The notes beneath the pieces were generated by a model. It was not told the origin of the DNA. It ran no database searches and saw only the letters and a program-made list of their open reading frames with translations. This document shows, one piece after another, positions 7,560-16,879 of a stretch of 30,844 nucleotides of DNA (position 1 is the stretch's first letter; every line of letters begins with the position of its first letter). A program made the position numbers and the translations under genes. The stretch is from Nitrospiraceae bacterium. GTDB taxonomy: Bacteria; Nitrospirota; Nitrospiria; Nitrospirales; Nitrospiraceae. The stretch spans positions 1 through 30,844 of the forward strand of contig JACVSD010000009.1 in the NCBI GenBank assembly GCA_014534095.1, given 5' to 3'.

Positions 7560-9065
7560 ATGACGGTGCAATTCCGGGAAATGCTCACAGCCTTGGACAA
7601 GCAGGTGACTGTATCTGAGTCTCATGGAAATCTCCACGTGGACGTCGCTGGCATAACCGATGATTCTCGGACGGTGAGTGCCGGGAGTCTTTTCGTGGCG
7701 GTGCAAGGCGAGCAGTCAGATGGGCATCGATTCGTTCCTGCGGCCGTACAGGCCGGGGCCGCCGCCGTGGTGCTCGAACAACCCTCCGGCGGCTTGGCGG
7801 TGCCATGGGTCCGGGTCACGGACTCTCGCAAAGCACTCGGGCTCCTCGGCGGGCGCTTTTATGGTGATCCCTCGTCTCGGCTGCGGATGATCGGTGTCAC
7901 AGGGACCAATGGCAAAACGACTACCGCGTATGTGTGCAAAGCGTTATTGGAAGCCATCGGCCGGCGAGTCGGTTTGATCGGGACGGTGGCATACCAGATC
8001 GGCTCGGAAACCCTTGCCGCTTCCCACACGACTCCTGGAGCGCTGACCCTGCAACAGCTCTTGGCCAAAATGGTTGAGCGAGGTTGCGATGTGTCGGTGA
8101 TGGAGGTGTCTTCCCATGCGTTGGCGCAGGATCGGACCATCGGCTGCGAATACGACGTCGCAGTCTTTTCGAACTTGACGCAAGACCATCTGGACTTTCA
8201 CCGGACCATGGAGGAGTACTTCCAAGCAAAACTGCGATTGTTTGCAGGGCTGACCGGGACTCACAAGCCGCAGAAGCGCGCCATTCTGAATAGTGACGAT
8301 GTCAGCGGTTTGAGAATCAAAGCGCACTGTCCTGCCCCCGTTTGGACCTATGGCATAAAAAGTAAAGCCGACCTGCAGGCGGAAAATGTGCGGCTCTCGG
8401 TCGGCGGCACCACCTTTAGAGCGGCGACGCCGGCTGGATCCTTTGCCGTCGAAAGTCATCTGGTGGGCGAGCATAACGTTTACAACCTCCTGGCTGCCAT
8501 CGGTGTGGCGCTCCACGAAGGGGCCACTCCGGAGGACGTCCGTGAAGCCGTGAGTCAGGTGACGAATGTGCCTGGTCGGTTTGAGCGTGTCATGGCCGGC
8601 CAGCCGTTTACGGTGGTTGTGGATTATGCCCATACCGAAGATGCGTTGGTCCGTGTCCTTGCAGCGGCCCACGAGCTGAAAGCCGGGCGGATCATCACGG
8701 TCTTTGGGTGCGGGGGCGATCGAGATCGAGGGAAGCGTCCGCTTATGGGCCGGGCAGCGGTCCGATACAGCGATGTCGTCATTCTGACCTCAGACAACCC
8801 GCGAACCGAGCATCCTCTGGCCATCCTACAGGAAGTGGAAGCGGGGGTCGCCGATGCGCTCATTGACCGTCCAAGCGTGCAATATCAGAAGATCCCAGAT
8901 CGGAGAGCAGCCATTCACGCGGCCGTCCGAAATGCACAGCCCGGAGACATGGTCCTGATTGCCGGCAAAGGGCATGAGGACTATCAGATCATTGGCAGCA
9001 CGAAAGTCCATTTCGACGATCGGGAAGTGGCACGTGAAGCAATTGCACAATTGGCCTCGACTTAA
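7560..9065 (+). CDS. murE: UDP-MurNAc-tripeptide synthetase MurE (meso-DAP adding)
   Basis: MurE ligates the third stem-peptide residue to UDP-MurNAc-L-Ala-D-Glu with ATP in the cytoplasm. The 501-residue protein shows the ATP loop GVTGTNGKTTT (112-122), the lysine expected to be carbamylated (Lys224 in YFQAKLRLF), HNVYNLLAAIG (305-315) and the substrate motif DNPR (412-415). DNPR is the signature of meso-diaminopimelate specificity; lysine-adding enzymes differ there, so the wall is predicted to be the DAP type. GKGHEDYQ (469-476) is also conserved. ATG 7560 is 16 bp after ftsI; an alternative ATG at 7581 would drop seven residues and cannot be excluded because neither has a strong Shine-Dalgarno. 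Confidence 0.96.
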   Translation: MTVQFREMLTALDKQVTVSESHGNLHVDVAGITDDSRTVSAGSLFVAVQGEQSDGHRFVPAAVQAGAAAVVLEQPSGGLAVPWVRVTDSRKALGLLGGRFYGDPSSRLRMIGVTGTNGKTTTAYVCKALLEAIGRRVGLIGTVAYQIGSETLAASHTTPGALTLQQLLAKMVERGCDVSVMEVSSHALAQDRTIGCEYDVAVFSNLTQDHLDFHRTMEEYFQAKLRLFAGLTGTHKPQKRAILNSDDVSGLRIKAHCPAPVWTYGIKSKADLQAENVRLSVGGTTFRAATPAGSFAVESHLVGEHNVYNLLAAIGVALHEGATPEDVREAVSQVTNVPGRFERVMAGQPFTVVVDYAHTEDALVRVLAAAHELKAGRIITVFGCGGDRDRGKRPLMGRAAVRYSDVVILTSDNPRTEHPLAILQEVEAGVADALIDRPSVQYQKIPDRRAAIHAAVRNAQPGDMVLIAGKGHEDYQIIGSTKVHFDDREVAREAIAQLAST

Positions 9066-9066
9066 G

Positions 9067-10557
9067 GTGCATGGTCCTCCTGTGAGGCGGGCGAGGACGT
9101 CCGCATCGCTATTTTCTATCGAGGAATTGAGGGAAGTGATCAGCGTCAAAGTGCTGGCTGGCGACGTGCCGGATTGGACCAAGCAGCGGATCCGCCAGAT
9201 CCGCCTCGATTCCCGTGCGATCGGGCCCGGTGACTTGTTCATCGCCATCAAAGGCGACCGGTTCGACGGGCATGACTTCGTCGCGGGTGCGCTGGCCCGC
9301 GGAGCGGTCGGGGCGATCGTGCACGATGCATTTCCTGGTGACCGTGTGACGGCCGCACCCCGCTCCAAGCGCTGGCCGCCTTTCGTGTTGGGTGCCCGAG
9401 ACCCGTTGTTCGCCTACCAGCAATTGGCGACGCATCACCGCAGTCGGTTTGACATCCCCTTGGTGGCGGTCACCGGGAGCAACGGAAAAACAACGACCAA
9501 GGAAATGGTGGCCAGTGTCCTGGGCCGTCGTTGGACGGTCTTGAAGACCGACGGTAATTTGAACAATCGTATCGGGGTGCCTCAGACGTTGTTCCGGTTA
9601 AATGGCCGCCACCAAGCGGCCGTCATTGAGATGGGCGTAGATAGCCTGGGTCAAACCACCAGGCTGTGTGAAATTGCTCGTCCGACCATCGGCGTCATCA
9701 CCAACATTGGTCCCGATCATCTTGAGTTCTTCCGTAGCATGGACGCATCGGCGCAAGCCAAAGCGGAGCTGCTCGATTTACTGCCGGCAGACGGGGTGGC
9801 GGTGCTGAACGCCGACGATGCGTACTTTGATTATCTGGCAGCGCGCGCTCGATGCCGGGTCATGTCGTTTGGGTTTTCTGACAAAGCCGATGTCCGCGCG
9901 ATAGATGTGAAGTCGGACGGGCGAGACGGGACGATCTTCCGTCTGCTACTCCCTGGAAAGCTGCGGCATACCCCCGTGCATATTCATGTCCAGGGGCAAC
10001 ACAACGTTAGTAATGCATTGGCAGCCGCCGTGGTGGGATTCGTGCAGGGCCTCACGGGTGCGGCCATCGGGGAAGGCTTGGCGCGCTTTCGTCCAGCTGC
10101 GATGCGGTCACAGATCCTCGTGAGCCGGGGCGTTAAAATCATCAATGATTGCTACAACGCCAATCCGGCTTCGATGAAGGCGGCAGTGCAATTGTTGGCG
10201 GAGGCTCAAGAGCATGGGAAGAAGATTGCGGTGTTGGGCGACATGTTAGAGCTCGGCGGGACGGCCGTGCAGATGCACGAGGACGTCGGAGCCTATGTTG
10301 CAAGTCACCGGATTGACCGGCTCATTACCTGCGGATCGCTCGGTCGCAGTCTCGCCCACGGCGCACGCCGTGCCGGCATGGATCCGGCTCATATCCTTGA
10401 AGTGTGTGACGCAACCGAGGCGGCCGGCGCGGTGGCAGCGATAGTGGAAGCGGAGGATGTCGTCTTAGTGAAAGCCTCGCGTGGTATGCGACTCGAGGAT
10501 GTCGTGCGGGGGCTGCAAGGGGCCAGGCGCCCGGCAAAGAGGTCGCGTAAGAAATAG
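9067..10557 (+). CDS. murF: UDP-MurNAc-tripeptide--D-Ala-D-Ala ligase MurF
   Basis: MurF adds the D-Ala-D-Ala dipeptide to complete UDP-MurNAc-pentapeptide. Diagnostic segments are IRLDSRAIGPGDLF near the N-terminus, the ATP loop VTGSNGKTTTKEM, NNRIGVPQTLFRL, NIGPDHLEFF, GQHNVSNALAAAVVG, NDCYNANPASMKAA and VLGDMLELGG. The 5' end is uncertain: the frame is open back into murE, and the family start should be close to the LFSIEEL segment at about 9109. I chose GTG 9067, one base after the murE stop, giving 496 residues; GTG 9082 is also possible. The C-terminus is basic (RRPAKRSRKK). The enzyme is cytoplasmic and its substrate dipeptide is made by Ddl encoded 7 kb downstream. Confidence 0.94.
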   Translation: MHGPPVRRARTSASLFSIEELREVISVKVLAGDVPDWTKQRIRQIRLDSRAIGPGDLFIAIKGDRFDGHDFVAGALARGAVGAIVHDAFPGDRVTAAPRSKRWPPFVLGARDPLFAYQQLATHHRSRFDIPLVAVTGSNGKTTTKEMVASVLGRRWTVLKTDGNLNNRIGVPQTLFRLNGRHQAAVIEMGVDSLGQTTRLCEIARPTIGVITNIGPDHLEFFRSMDASAQAKAELLDLLPADGVAVLNADDAYFDYLAARARCRVMSFGFSDKADVRAIDVKSDGRDGTIFRLLLPGKLRHTPVHIHVQGQHNVSNALAAAVVGFVQGLTGAAIGEGLARFRPAAMRSQILVSRGVKIINDCYNANPASMKAAVQLLAEAQEHGKKIAVLGDMLELGGTAVQMHEDVGAYVASHRIDRLITCGSLGRSLAHGARRAGMDPAHILEVCDATEAAGAVAAIVEAEDVVLVKASRGMRLEDVVRGLQGARRPAKRSRKK

Positions 10558-10565
10558 ATCGAAGG

Positions 10566-10582
10566 TCCGGCGCCACGCCGGA
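10566..10582 (+). repeat. 17-bp palindrome (7-bp stem, 3-nt loop) between murF and mraY
   Basis: TCCGGCG-CCA-CGCCGGA forms a perfect 7-bp stem. No T-run follows, so it is not a typical terminator. A near-identical copy in the opposite orientation lies before yggS (23121-23137). Confidence 0.6.
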
Positions 10583-10598
10583 GCGGTTTACACGGACT

Positions 10599-11675
10599 AT
10601 GCTCTATAACTGGCTCTATCCCCTTCATACAGAGTTTTCCTTCCTGAACGTGTTTCGTTATCAGAGCTTTCGGATCATCTACGCCGCAGTCACGGCGTTT
10701 CTGATCGCCTTTATCTTGGCCCCCTCGGTCATCCGTAAGCTGCAAGAGATCAAACTGGGTCAACACGTGCGCGATGACGGACCCAAGCGTCATCTGGCCA
10801 AGAGCGGCACGCCCACCATGGGGGGCATCCTCATTATCTTTGCCGTGACCCTATCGACTGTGCTCTGGGCGGATATTTCGAAGCCGTACGTATGGCTGGT
10901 TCTGGCGGCGACGCTCGGCTTCGGCGCCATTGGATTTGCCGACGACTATCTGAAGTTCGTGAAAGCGCAATCGAAAGGTCTGTCCGCGAGACAGAAATTC
11001 ACCGCCCAAGTGGCCGTGGCCTTGGGCATAGCGTTGGTCTTGTATTACCTGCCCGGTTATAGCACCAAGCTGAGCGTGCCATTCTTCAAAAACTTCATGC
11101 CGGACTTAGGCTGGTTCTATATCGTCTTCGCGGTGCTCGTCATCGTCGGAAGTTCCAACGCCGTCAACCTCACGGACGGACTCGATGGGTTGGCGGTGGG
11201 ACCCGTGATGATCGCGGCCCTGGCCTACACCGTCGTGGCCTATGTCACCGGGCATCGGCTCATGTCCGACTATCTGCTGATCCCGCACATTGATGGAGCG
11301 GGTGAGTTGGCGGTTTTCACCGCGTCAATTCTTGGCTCCAGTCTCGGCTTTCTCTGGTTTAACACCTATCCGGCTTCCGTATTTATGGGCGATGTCGGCT
11401 CGCTACCCCTGGGGGCAGCGCTTGGTACGGTGGCCGTCATCAGCAAGCATGAACTGCTCCTGTTAATGGTGGGCGGCGTATTCGTGATCGAGGCGGTCTC
11501 GGTAATTTTCCAGGTCGCGTCGTTCAAATCAAGAGGTAAGCGCATCTTTCTCATGGCTCCTATTCACCATCATTTCGAGATGAAAGGATGGGAGGAACCG
11601 AAGGTGGTGGTGCGTTTGTGGATCATTGCCATTCTCTTGGCTTTACTCAGCCTGAGTACGTTGAAGCTCCGGTAG
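10599..11675 (+). CDS. mraY: Phospho-MurNAc-pentapeptide transferase MraY
   Basis: MraY transfers phospho-MurNAc-pentapeptide to undecaprenyl phosphate, forming lipid I at the inner membrane. The 358-residue, roughly ten-helix protein has the full family length and all signature loops: GTPTMGG near residue 69, the Asp-Asp pair in [19 protein letters not shown], the FMGDVGSL loop and the His-rich MAPIHHHFE loop near residue 320. ATG 10599 begins [13 protein letters not shown], a typical MraY amino end, although its Shine-Dalgarno is weak. It follows a 41-bp gap containing a hairpin, one of the few real gaps in this cluster. Confidence 0.97.
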   Translation: MLYNWLYPLHTEFSFLNVFRYQSFRIIYAAVTAFLIAFILAPSVIRKLQEIKLGQHVRDDGPKRHLAKSGTPTMGGILIIFAVTLSTVLWADISKPYVWLVLAATLGFGAIGFADDYLKFVKAQSKGLSARQKFTAQVAVALGIALVLYYLPGYSTKLSVPFFKNFMPDLGWFYIVFAVLVIVGSSNAVNLTDGLDGLAVGPVMIAALAYTVVAYVTGHRLMSDYLLIPHIDGAGELAVFTASILGSSLGFLWFNTYPASVFMGDVGSLPLGAALGTVAVISKHELLLLMVGGVFVIEAVSVIFQVASFKSRGKRIFLMAPIHHHFEMKGWEEPKVVVRLWIIAILLALLSLSTLKLR

Positions 11676-11676
11676 C

Positions 11677-13080
11677 ATGGTGGGCGACGATCTGATGAAC
11701 ATGGCGGGAACCAATGTGACCGTGGTGGGGCTGGCGCGAAGCGGAGTTGCGGCCGCTCGTTTGCTTGTGGAAGCCGGCGCTCGTGTGACCGTCGCCGACC
11801 GTAAGGAACGGGCCGAGCTGGACCCGGTCTTGAAGCAAGTGGCTCACACGATCGATGTGACCGTGGGGAGCGGCTATGAGCGGGCTCTTGAATCGGCCGA
11901 TCTGGTCGTGATCAGCCCCGGCGTGCCGTATCGCATGGAGGCGCTCGAACGTGTCCGTCGCCGTGGGGTGACGGTCATTAGTGAACTTGAATTGGCCTCG
12001 CGATTTATCTCGGCTCCGATTCTCGGCATCACCGGCACGAACGGAAAAAGCACCACCGTCACGTTGATCGGCACCATGCTGGAGCAGCAAGGGAAGCGGG
12101 TGTTTGTGGGAGGTAATCTCGGCACGGCGCTCAGCGAAGCAGCGATTAAATCCGTACAGGCAGGCAGGCACAGTCTCGCCAACCCGTATGATTTCCTCGT
12201 GGTCGAGGTGTCGAGCTTCCAACTGGAAACCGTCGAGCGGTTTCGGCCTTGGATTGCGGCCATTCTGAACGTGACGGTCGACCATCAGGATCGGTATGAC
12301 TCGATCGAAGAGTATGTAGGGGCTAAGCAGCGAATATTCGAGCACCAAAGTCCGACGGATTATGCGTTGGTCAATCTTGACGATGCACGAGTCGCTGCAC
12401 TCCGGTCGCGTGTGCAAGCCCGGGTGTTGGGTTTTACCAGGACGCGCGGCCTGCCGTCCGGGTTGGAGGGAGGCACCTATCTGGACGGGCGGCGCATCAT
12501 GACCACCGTGACCGGCTCGCTCGAGGAAGTGTGCCGGCGGGAGGACATCCGGATCATCGGCAATCACAATATTGAAAATGTGATGGCTGCTGTGACGTGT
12601 GCGCTGCTGAGCGGGTGTTCGATCGAGGTGATTCGCCGGGTCCTCCGGGAATTCCCGGGATTAGAGCATGCCCTTGAAATAGTACGTGAACGCAATGGGG
12701 TCCGCTTTGTGAATGACTCCAAGGGCACGAACGTCGATGCGACGCTCAAGGCGCTAGAAAGCCTTGACGAGCCGATCTGGCTTATAGCCGGAGGACGAGA
12801 CAAGGGGGGGGATTTTTCGCGGTTGGGCCCGGCTATCCGGCAACGGGTGAAGCGGCTCATCCTGATCGGCGAAGCGGCTCCCACGATCGCGAACGCGGTG
12901 GCCGGCTATGGACCGATCGATCGAGCCGGCACGTTACGCGAGGCTGTGGAGAGGGCGGCCGCCGGCGCAACCGCCAACGAGGTGGTGCTTCTCTCGCCGG
13001 CCTGCGCGAGCTTTGACATGTTTGTGGATTATCAAGATCGGGGCCGCCAGTTCAAGGCGCTGGTCAATGGACTTCCGTGA
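11677..13080 (+). CDS. murD: UDP-MurNAc-L-Ala--D-Glu ligase MurD
   Basis: MurD adds D-glutamate to UDP-MurNAc-L-Ala. The 467-residue product has the N-terminal UDP-binding [13 protein letters not shown], the ATP loop [35 protein letters not shown], the [13 protein letters not shown] motif, [11 protein letters not shown] and the C-terminal [12 protein letters not shown] with [12 protein letters not shown] 11677 is one base past the mraY stop; internal ATGs at 11695 and 11701 would start nearer the conserved region and are possible. A run of eight G residues (12804-12811) encodes the Lys-Gly-Gly of the GGRDKGGD motif and is a potential slippage site. Cytoplasmic. Confidence 0.96.
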   Translation: MVGDDLMNMAGTNVTVVGLARSGVAAARLLVEAGARVTVADRKERAELDPVLKQVAHTIDVTVGSGYERALESADLVVISPGVPYRMEALERVRRRGVTVISELELASRFISAPILGITGTNGKSTTVTLIGTMLEQQGKRVFVGGNLGTALSEAAIKSVQAGRHSLANPYDFLVVEVSSFQLETVERFRPWIAAILNVTVDHQDRYDSIEEYVGAKQRIFEHQSPTDYALVNLDDARVAALRSRVQARVLGFTRTRGLPSGLEGGTYLDGRRIMTTVTGSLEEVCRREDIRIIGNHNIENVMAAVTCALLSGCSIEVIRRVLREFPGLEHALEIVRERNGVRFVNDSKGTNVDATLKALESLDEPIWLIAGGRDKGGDFSRLGPAIRQRVKRLILIGEAAPTIANAVAGYGPIDRAGTLREAVERAAAGATANEVVLLSPACASFDMFVDYQDRGRQFKALVNGLP

Positions 13081-13100
13081 ACCGGTGTAGGGGATGAGCG

Positions 13101-14306
13101 ATGTCACAGAGATCAGTAGGGACGCTGGCACTGCCGTGGTCTACCTCGGGGCCGCGCGCGATAAAGCGGGTGGCAATGGATCACACGCTGCTCATCATCA
13201 CCATGACGCTCGCCTTGATCGGGGTGGTGATGGTGTTCAGTGCGAGCGCTGTGGTGGCGGGCAACCGCTTCCACGATTCCGGTTATTTCTTGAAGCGGCA
13301 GCTGGCGTGGCTGACGTTCGGGTTTCTTCTCCTGCATTTGGCGTCGCACATCGATTACGTCTGGTGGAAGCGCCTGTCCATCCCGTTACTCGGATTGATC
13401 GTGGTGCTGCTCGTCATGGTCTTAGTCCCCTCACTCGGCGTGGCGGTGAAGGGAGCGCGGCGGTGGTTGCGGCTCGGCCCTATTTCGATCCAGCCGGCGG
13501 AAATGGTCAAACTGATTACGGTGATCTATCTCGCTGCCTATCTCACCAAAAAGGAGGACCGCATCACCATCTTCCGCAGCGGCCTGCTGCCGGCGCTCAT
13601 CGTGGTCGGCTTGCTGAGCGGGTTGGTCCTCTTGGAGCCGGATCTTGGGACGGTCGTCGTGATGGGAACGGTCACCGTGGGGCTCCTGTTTCTCGGAGGG
13701 GCTCGGATGACGCATCTCCTGGCGTTGGGGCTCTGCGCGGTGCCGGCCGTTTTGGTGCTCGTCCTCGGATCGAGTTATCGCCGGCAACGGCTGCTGACTT
13801 TTCTTGCGCCGTGGAAGGACGCTTCGGATGCAGGATTTCAGATTACACAGTCCTTTCTCGCCCTGGGAAGCGGCGGTTCGTTCGGAGTCGGGCTGGGGGA
13901 AGGGAAGCAGAAATTGTTTTTTCTGCCCGAAGCCCATACGGACTTTGTCCTCGCCCTGGTCGGCGAAGAATTAGGTTTGGTGGGAACGGGCGTCATCGTG
14001 CTGTTGTTTGCCTTGTTTGTCATACGTGGCTTTCAGATCGCCGTCCGGGCGCGGGTACCCTTCGGCCGCTATCTGGGCATGGGGATCACGCTACTCATCG
14101 GCATACAGGCGTTGGTCAATGCCTGTGTCGTGACGGGTCTCGTCCCCACCAAAGGCTTGACCTTACCGTTCGTCAGCTATGGCGGGTCCTCGCTCGTCAT
14201 CAGCCTGCTCGGAGTGGGCATATTGTTGAACATCTCGCGGGATCGCCAAGCGGGACGGGAGGAGGCAGGATTTCAGGGCGGACGGGGCCGGATGGGACGT
14301 CGATGA
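13101..14306 (+). CDS. ftsW: Septal peptidoglycan glycosyltransferase FtsW (SEDS)
   Basis: FtsW is the SEDS-family polymerase that makes septal glycan strands with FtsI. The 401-residue polytopic protein has FSASAVVA in the first membrane helix, GARRWLRLGPISIQPAE, the catalytic-type LEPDLGT loop, AHTDFVLALVGEELGL and the C-terminal LPFVSYGGSSL signature. ATG 13101 follows AGGGGATGA (13089-13097), a good Shine-Dalgarno, and gives a basic cytoplasmic N-terminus of about 25 residues. The stop overlaps the murG start (ATGA). A long open frame in the +1 register runs right through this gene into murG; its translation is low-complexity Arg/Gly-rich sequence and is not a gene. Confidence 0.96.
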   Translation: MSQRSVGTLALPWSTSGPRAIKRVAMDHTLLIITMTLALIGVVMVFSASAVVAGNRFHDSGYFLKRQLAWLTFGFLLLHLASHIDYVWWKRLSIPLLGLIVVLLVMVLVPSLGVAVKGARRWLRLGPISIQPAEMVKLITVIYLAAYLTKKEDRITIFRSGLLPALIVVGLLSGLVLLEPDLGTVVVMGTVTVGLLFLGGARMTHLLALGLCAVPAVLVLVLGSSYRRQRLLTFLAPWKDASDAGFQITQSFLALGSGGSFGVGLGEGKQKLFFLPEAHTDFVLALVGEELGLVGTGVIVLLFALFVIRGFQIAVRARVPFGRYLGMGITLLIGIQALVNACVVTGLVPTKGLTLPFVSYGGSSLVISLLGVGILLNISRDRQAGREEAGFQGGRGRMGRR

Positions 14307-15427
14307 CTATCGTCATTGCTGCCGGAGGAACCGGAGGTCATTTGTATCCCGCCGTCGCGCTGGCGCGGGAATTCCTGCGTTGTGATCCGAGGACACAGAT
14401 TGTTTTTGTGGGGACCCCTCGAGGGATCGAGTCGAAGGTGCTGGTGCATGAAGGATTCAAATTGGTCTTCCTGACGGCAAAGCCGTTTATGGGCACAGGG
14501 TGGTGGCGCAAATTGCAGGGGCTGCTGTCGGTCCCAGTCGGTTTTGGGCAATCCCTCAGCCTCCTGCACCGTTGTCGTGCCGATTTGGTGATCGGGGTCG
14601 GCGGATATACGAGCCCTACGATGTTGGCCGCTGCAGCGCTCACGGGGATCGCGCGGGTAATTCTCGAGCCAAACGCTCACCCTGGCCTGGCCAACAAAGC
14701 GGTGGCGCCTCTGGTACAGCGCATCTTTCTCGCGTTTGAGTCGGCAGGGCGGTCCTTCGACCGACAGAAAGTTCGCGTCGTAGGCACGCCGATCCGGCGC
14801 GAATTCCTTGTGCATGTCCAAGAGCGCCATCGAGACGCGACGAACGGCCGCCGGCTCCTCATCTTTGGCGGGAGCCAGGGGGCCCGGGCGATTAACAGCG
14901 CCGTCATTGAGGAGTTGCCCAGTCTCATGCGCCATCTGCCGGATCTCGCAATCACGCATCAGACGGGCGAAGCGGATCATCAGCGCGTGAGTGATGCCTA
15001 CCGACAGACCGGCGTTCACGCAGACGTGGTCCCCTTCCTCTACGACATGCCGCGGGCCTTGCTCGCCGCCGATCTCGTGGTGGCCCGTGCGGGTGCGATG
15101 ACCATTGCCGAACTGACGGCCTGCGGCAAACCGGCGATCCTGGTTCCGTTGCCGACGGCCATCTACGACCATCAGATGAAAAATGCCCGCGCTATGGAAG
15201 AGGCGGGAGGTGCACTCGTGCTCCCGCAGGCCGAGCTGACCGGCACGCGGCTGGGCGAGGCGATCGTGACGCTCTTCCAGAATGGACGACAGCTTCAGGC
15301 CATGCGGGAGAGCAGTTGGCGAATGAGGCGGATCGATGCCGCGGAGGTGATCGCGCGTGAATGTTACAACCTGATGGGGGTGACGTATGACACCAACGGC
15401 ACTGTTGGAGGCGCTGGAAGTTCATGA
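14303..15427 (+). CDS. murG: UDP-GlcNAc--lipid I N-acetylglucosaminyltransferase MurG
   Basis: MurG (GT28) converts lipid I to lipid II on the inner face of the cytoplasmic membrane. The true gene begins at ATG 14303, overlapping the ftsW stop by 4 nt, and gives 374 residues with the glycine loop AAGGTGGHLYPAVALA at the very start, VGGYTSPTMLAA, LEPNAHPGLANK, the second-domain loop IFGGSQGARAIN, VVARAGAMTIAEL and LPTAIYDHQMKNA. The same frame is open another 1.2 kb upstream, but that part is the out-of-frame shadow of ftsW. The 3' end may overlap an upstream murC start candidate. Confidence 0.96.
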   Translation: MTIVIAAGGTGGHLYPAVALAREFLRCDPRTQIVFVGTPRGIESKVLVHEGFKLVFLTAKPFMGTGWWRKLQGLLSVPVGFGQSLSLLHRCRADLVIGVGGYTSPTMLAAAALTGIARVILEPNAHPGLANKAVAPLVQRIFLAFESAGRSFDRQKVRVVGTPIRREFLVHVQERHRDATNGRRLLIFGGSQGARAINSAVIEELPSLMRHLPDLAITHQTGEADHQRVSDAYRQTGVHADVVPFLYDMPRALLAADLVVARAGAMTIAELTACGKPAILVPLPTAIYDHQMKNARAMEEAGGALVLPQAELTGTRLGEAIVTLFQNGRQLQAMRESSWRMRRIDAAEVIARECYNLMGVTYDTNGTVGGAGSS

Positions 15428-15485
15428 AGCGGGAAATCAAGGGCTGCGTGCAAAGCCGGCATTGCAAGGACTGAGGCGTACTGCG

Positions 15486-16877
15486 ATGTTTCGTAAGACA
15501 CAACAAATTCACCTGGTGGGCATCGGCGGATCCGGCATGAGCGGGATTGCGGAAGTCTTGTTGACCTTAGGGTACAAGGTGACCGGGTCCGACTTGCAGG
15601 CATCGGAAACCACTCGTCGGCTGGAAGAACTGGGTGGGAAGATCTTCCTCGGCCATCAAGAATCGAATGTTGGAGAGGCACAGGTCGTGGTCATCTCGTC
15701 GGCGGTGGCAGCCACGAATCCCGAAGTCCTGGTGGCCAGGGCCCGGCAGATTCCGGTGATTCCGCGAGCCGAAATGCTGGCCGAACTGATGCGACTGAAG
15801 TTTGGCGTGGCGATTGCCGGGGCGCACGGCAAAACGACGACCACTTCGATGGTGGCGAACGTGTTGGCGCAAGGTGGACTGGACCCCACCATGGTCATTG
15901 GCGGCAAAGTGAATGCCTTGGGCAGTCATGCGCGCTTGGGGCGCGGAGATATCCTGGTGGCCGAGGCCGACGAAAGCGACGGCTCGTTTCTCCGTCTGTC
16001 GCCGACTGTCGTCGCCGTGACGAACCTCGACCGCGAGCACCTGGATCACTATGGGTCGATGGAGCGAATCAACGACTGTTTTGCCGAGTTCATCAACAAG
16101 ATTCCTTTCTATGGGCTCGCCGTGCTCTGTGCCGATGATGAGCGGCTCGGTGCGCTCTTTCCCCGCATTGTCAAGCGGTATCAGACCTATGGATTGCACG
16201 AGCGAAACGGGCTCGTGCCTGATTTTACAGCGACCGATGTGGTGCTCAAACAATGGGGCGCGGAATTTCGGGCACATTTCCGAGGCAAGAATCTCGGTCC
16301 ATTTCGACTCGCTGTCCCCGGTATCCACAACGTCTCGAACGCGCTGGTTGCGATCGCCATCGGAGTCGAGTTGGACATCCCGGTGGATCTTATTCGGAAA
16401 GGGCTCGCGGCCTTTACCGGCGTAGAGCGGCGGTTCCACTTACGGGGAGAGGTCGGGAACATCATGGTCGTGGACGATTATGGCCATCATCCAACCGAAG
16501 TCAAAGCTACCTTGGCGGCTGCGAAGCAGGGTTGGCGGGAGCGTCGATTAGTGGTGCTGTTCCAGCCTCACCGCTACAGCCGGACGCGGGATTGTATGGA
16601 AGACTTTGCGCACGCCTTCGATCAGGCGGATGAGGTGTTCATGACGGATATCTACCCGGCTGGGGAGCAACCGATTCCCGGTGTCTCGGGCGCCTCACTC
16701 GCGGCGCGGATTCAGGCAGCCGGACATCCTTCCATCACGTTCGTGGAACGGAAGGAAAGTCTTCCTGATCAGGTCATGCCTCATCTGAAGCCGGGCGATC
16801 TCGTGCTGACCCTGGGGGCGGGAGATATCTGGAAGGCGGGTACGGGCCTGGTCGCCCGACTCGAGCCATCGTCTTGA
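15486..16877 (+). CDS. murC: UDP-MurNAc--L-Ala ligase MurC
   Basis: MurC attaches L-alanine to UDP-MurNAc, the first stem-peptide residue. From ATG 15486 it has 463 residues beginning MFRKTQQIHLVGIGGSGMSG, which matches the usual MurC start. Other motifs are AGAHGKTTTTSMVA, LVAEADESDGSFL, NLDREHLDHYGS, GIHNVSNALVA, DDYGHHPTEVKAT, LFQPHRYSRT and LGAGDIWKAG. A GAGG lies 9 nt before this ATG. The frame also has an ATG at 15387 with a stronger Shine-Dalgarno (GGGGGTGA, 15376-15383), which would add 33 non-conserved residues and overlap murG by 41 nt; both starts remain possible. Confidence 0.95.
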   Translation: MFRKTQQIHLVGIGGSGMSGIAEVLLTLGYKVTGSDLQASETTRRLEELGGKIFLGHQESNVGEAQVVVISSAVAATNPEVLVARARQIPVIPRAEMLAELMRLKFGVAIAGAHGKTTTTSMVANVLAQGGLDPTMVIGGKVNALGSHARLGRGDILVAEADESDGSFLRLSPTVVAVTNLDREHLDHYGSMERINDCFAEFINKIPFYGLAVLCADDERLGALFPRIVKRYQTYGLHERNGLVPDFTATDVVLKQWGAEFRAHFRGKNLGPFRLAVPGIHNVSNALVAIAIGVELDIPVDLIRKGLAAFTGVERRFHLRGEVGNIMVVDDYGHHPTEVKATLAAAKQGWRERRLVVLFQPHRYSRTRDCMEDFAHAFDQADEVFMTDIYPAGEQPIPGVSGASLAARIQAAGHPSITFVERKESLPDQVMPHLKPGDLVLTLGAGDIWKAGTGLVARLEPSS

Positions 16878-16879
16878 GT

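Noticed and set aside
7944..8672. 242-codon antisense frame within murE
   Set aside because: Lies wholly inside a conserved enzyme, no recognisable protein features.
11647..12567. 306-codon antisense frame within murD
   Set aside because: Shadow of murD; composition and lack of motifs argue against coding.
13094..14302. Long open frame in the +1 register of ftsW continuing into murG, as if a 777-residue fusion
   Set aside because: The first 400 residues are Arg/Gly/His-rich low-complexity translation of ftsW in the wrong frame; murG begins cleanly at ATG 14303 with its own conserved N-terminus.
14273..15172. 299-codon antisense frame over murG
   Set aside because: Shadow of a fully conserved glycosyltransferase.
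15567..16439. 290-codon antisense frame over murC
   Set aside because: Shadow of murC, no ribosome binding site or family match.
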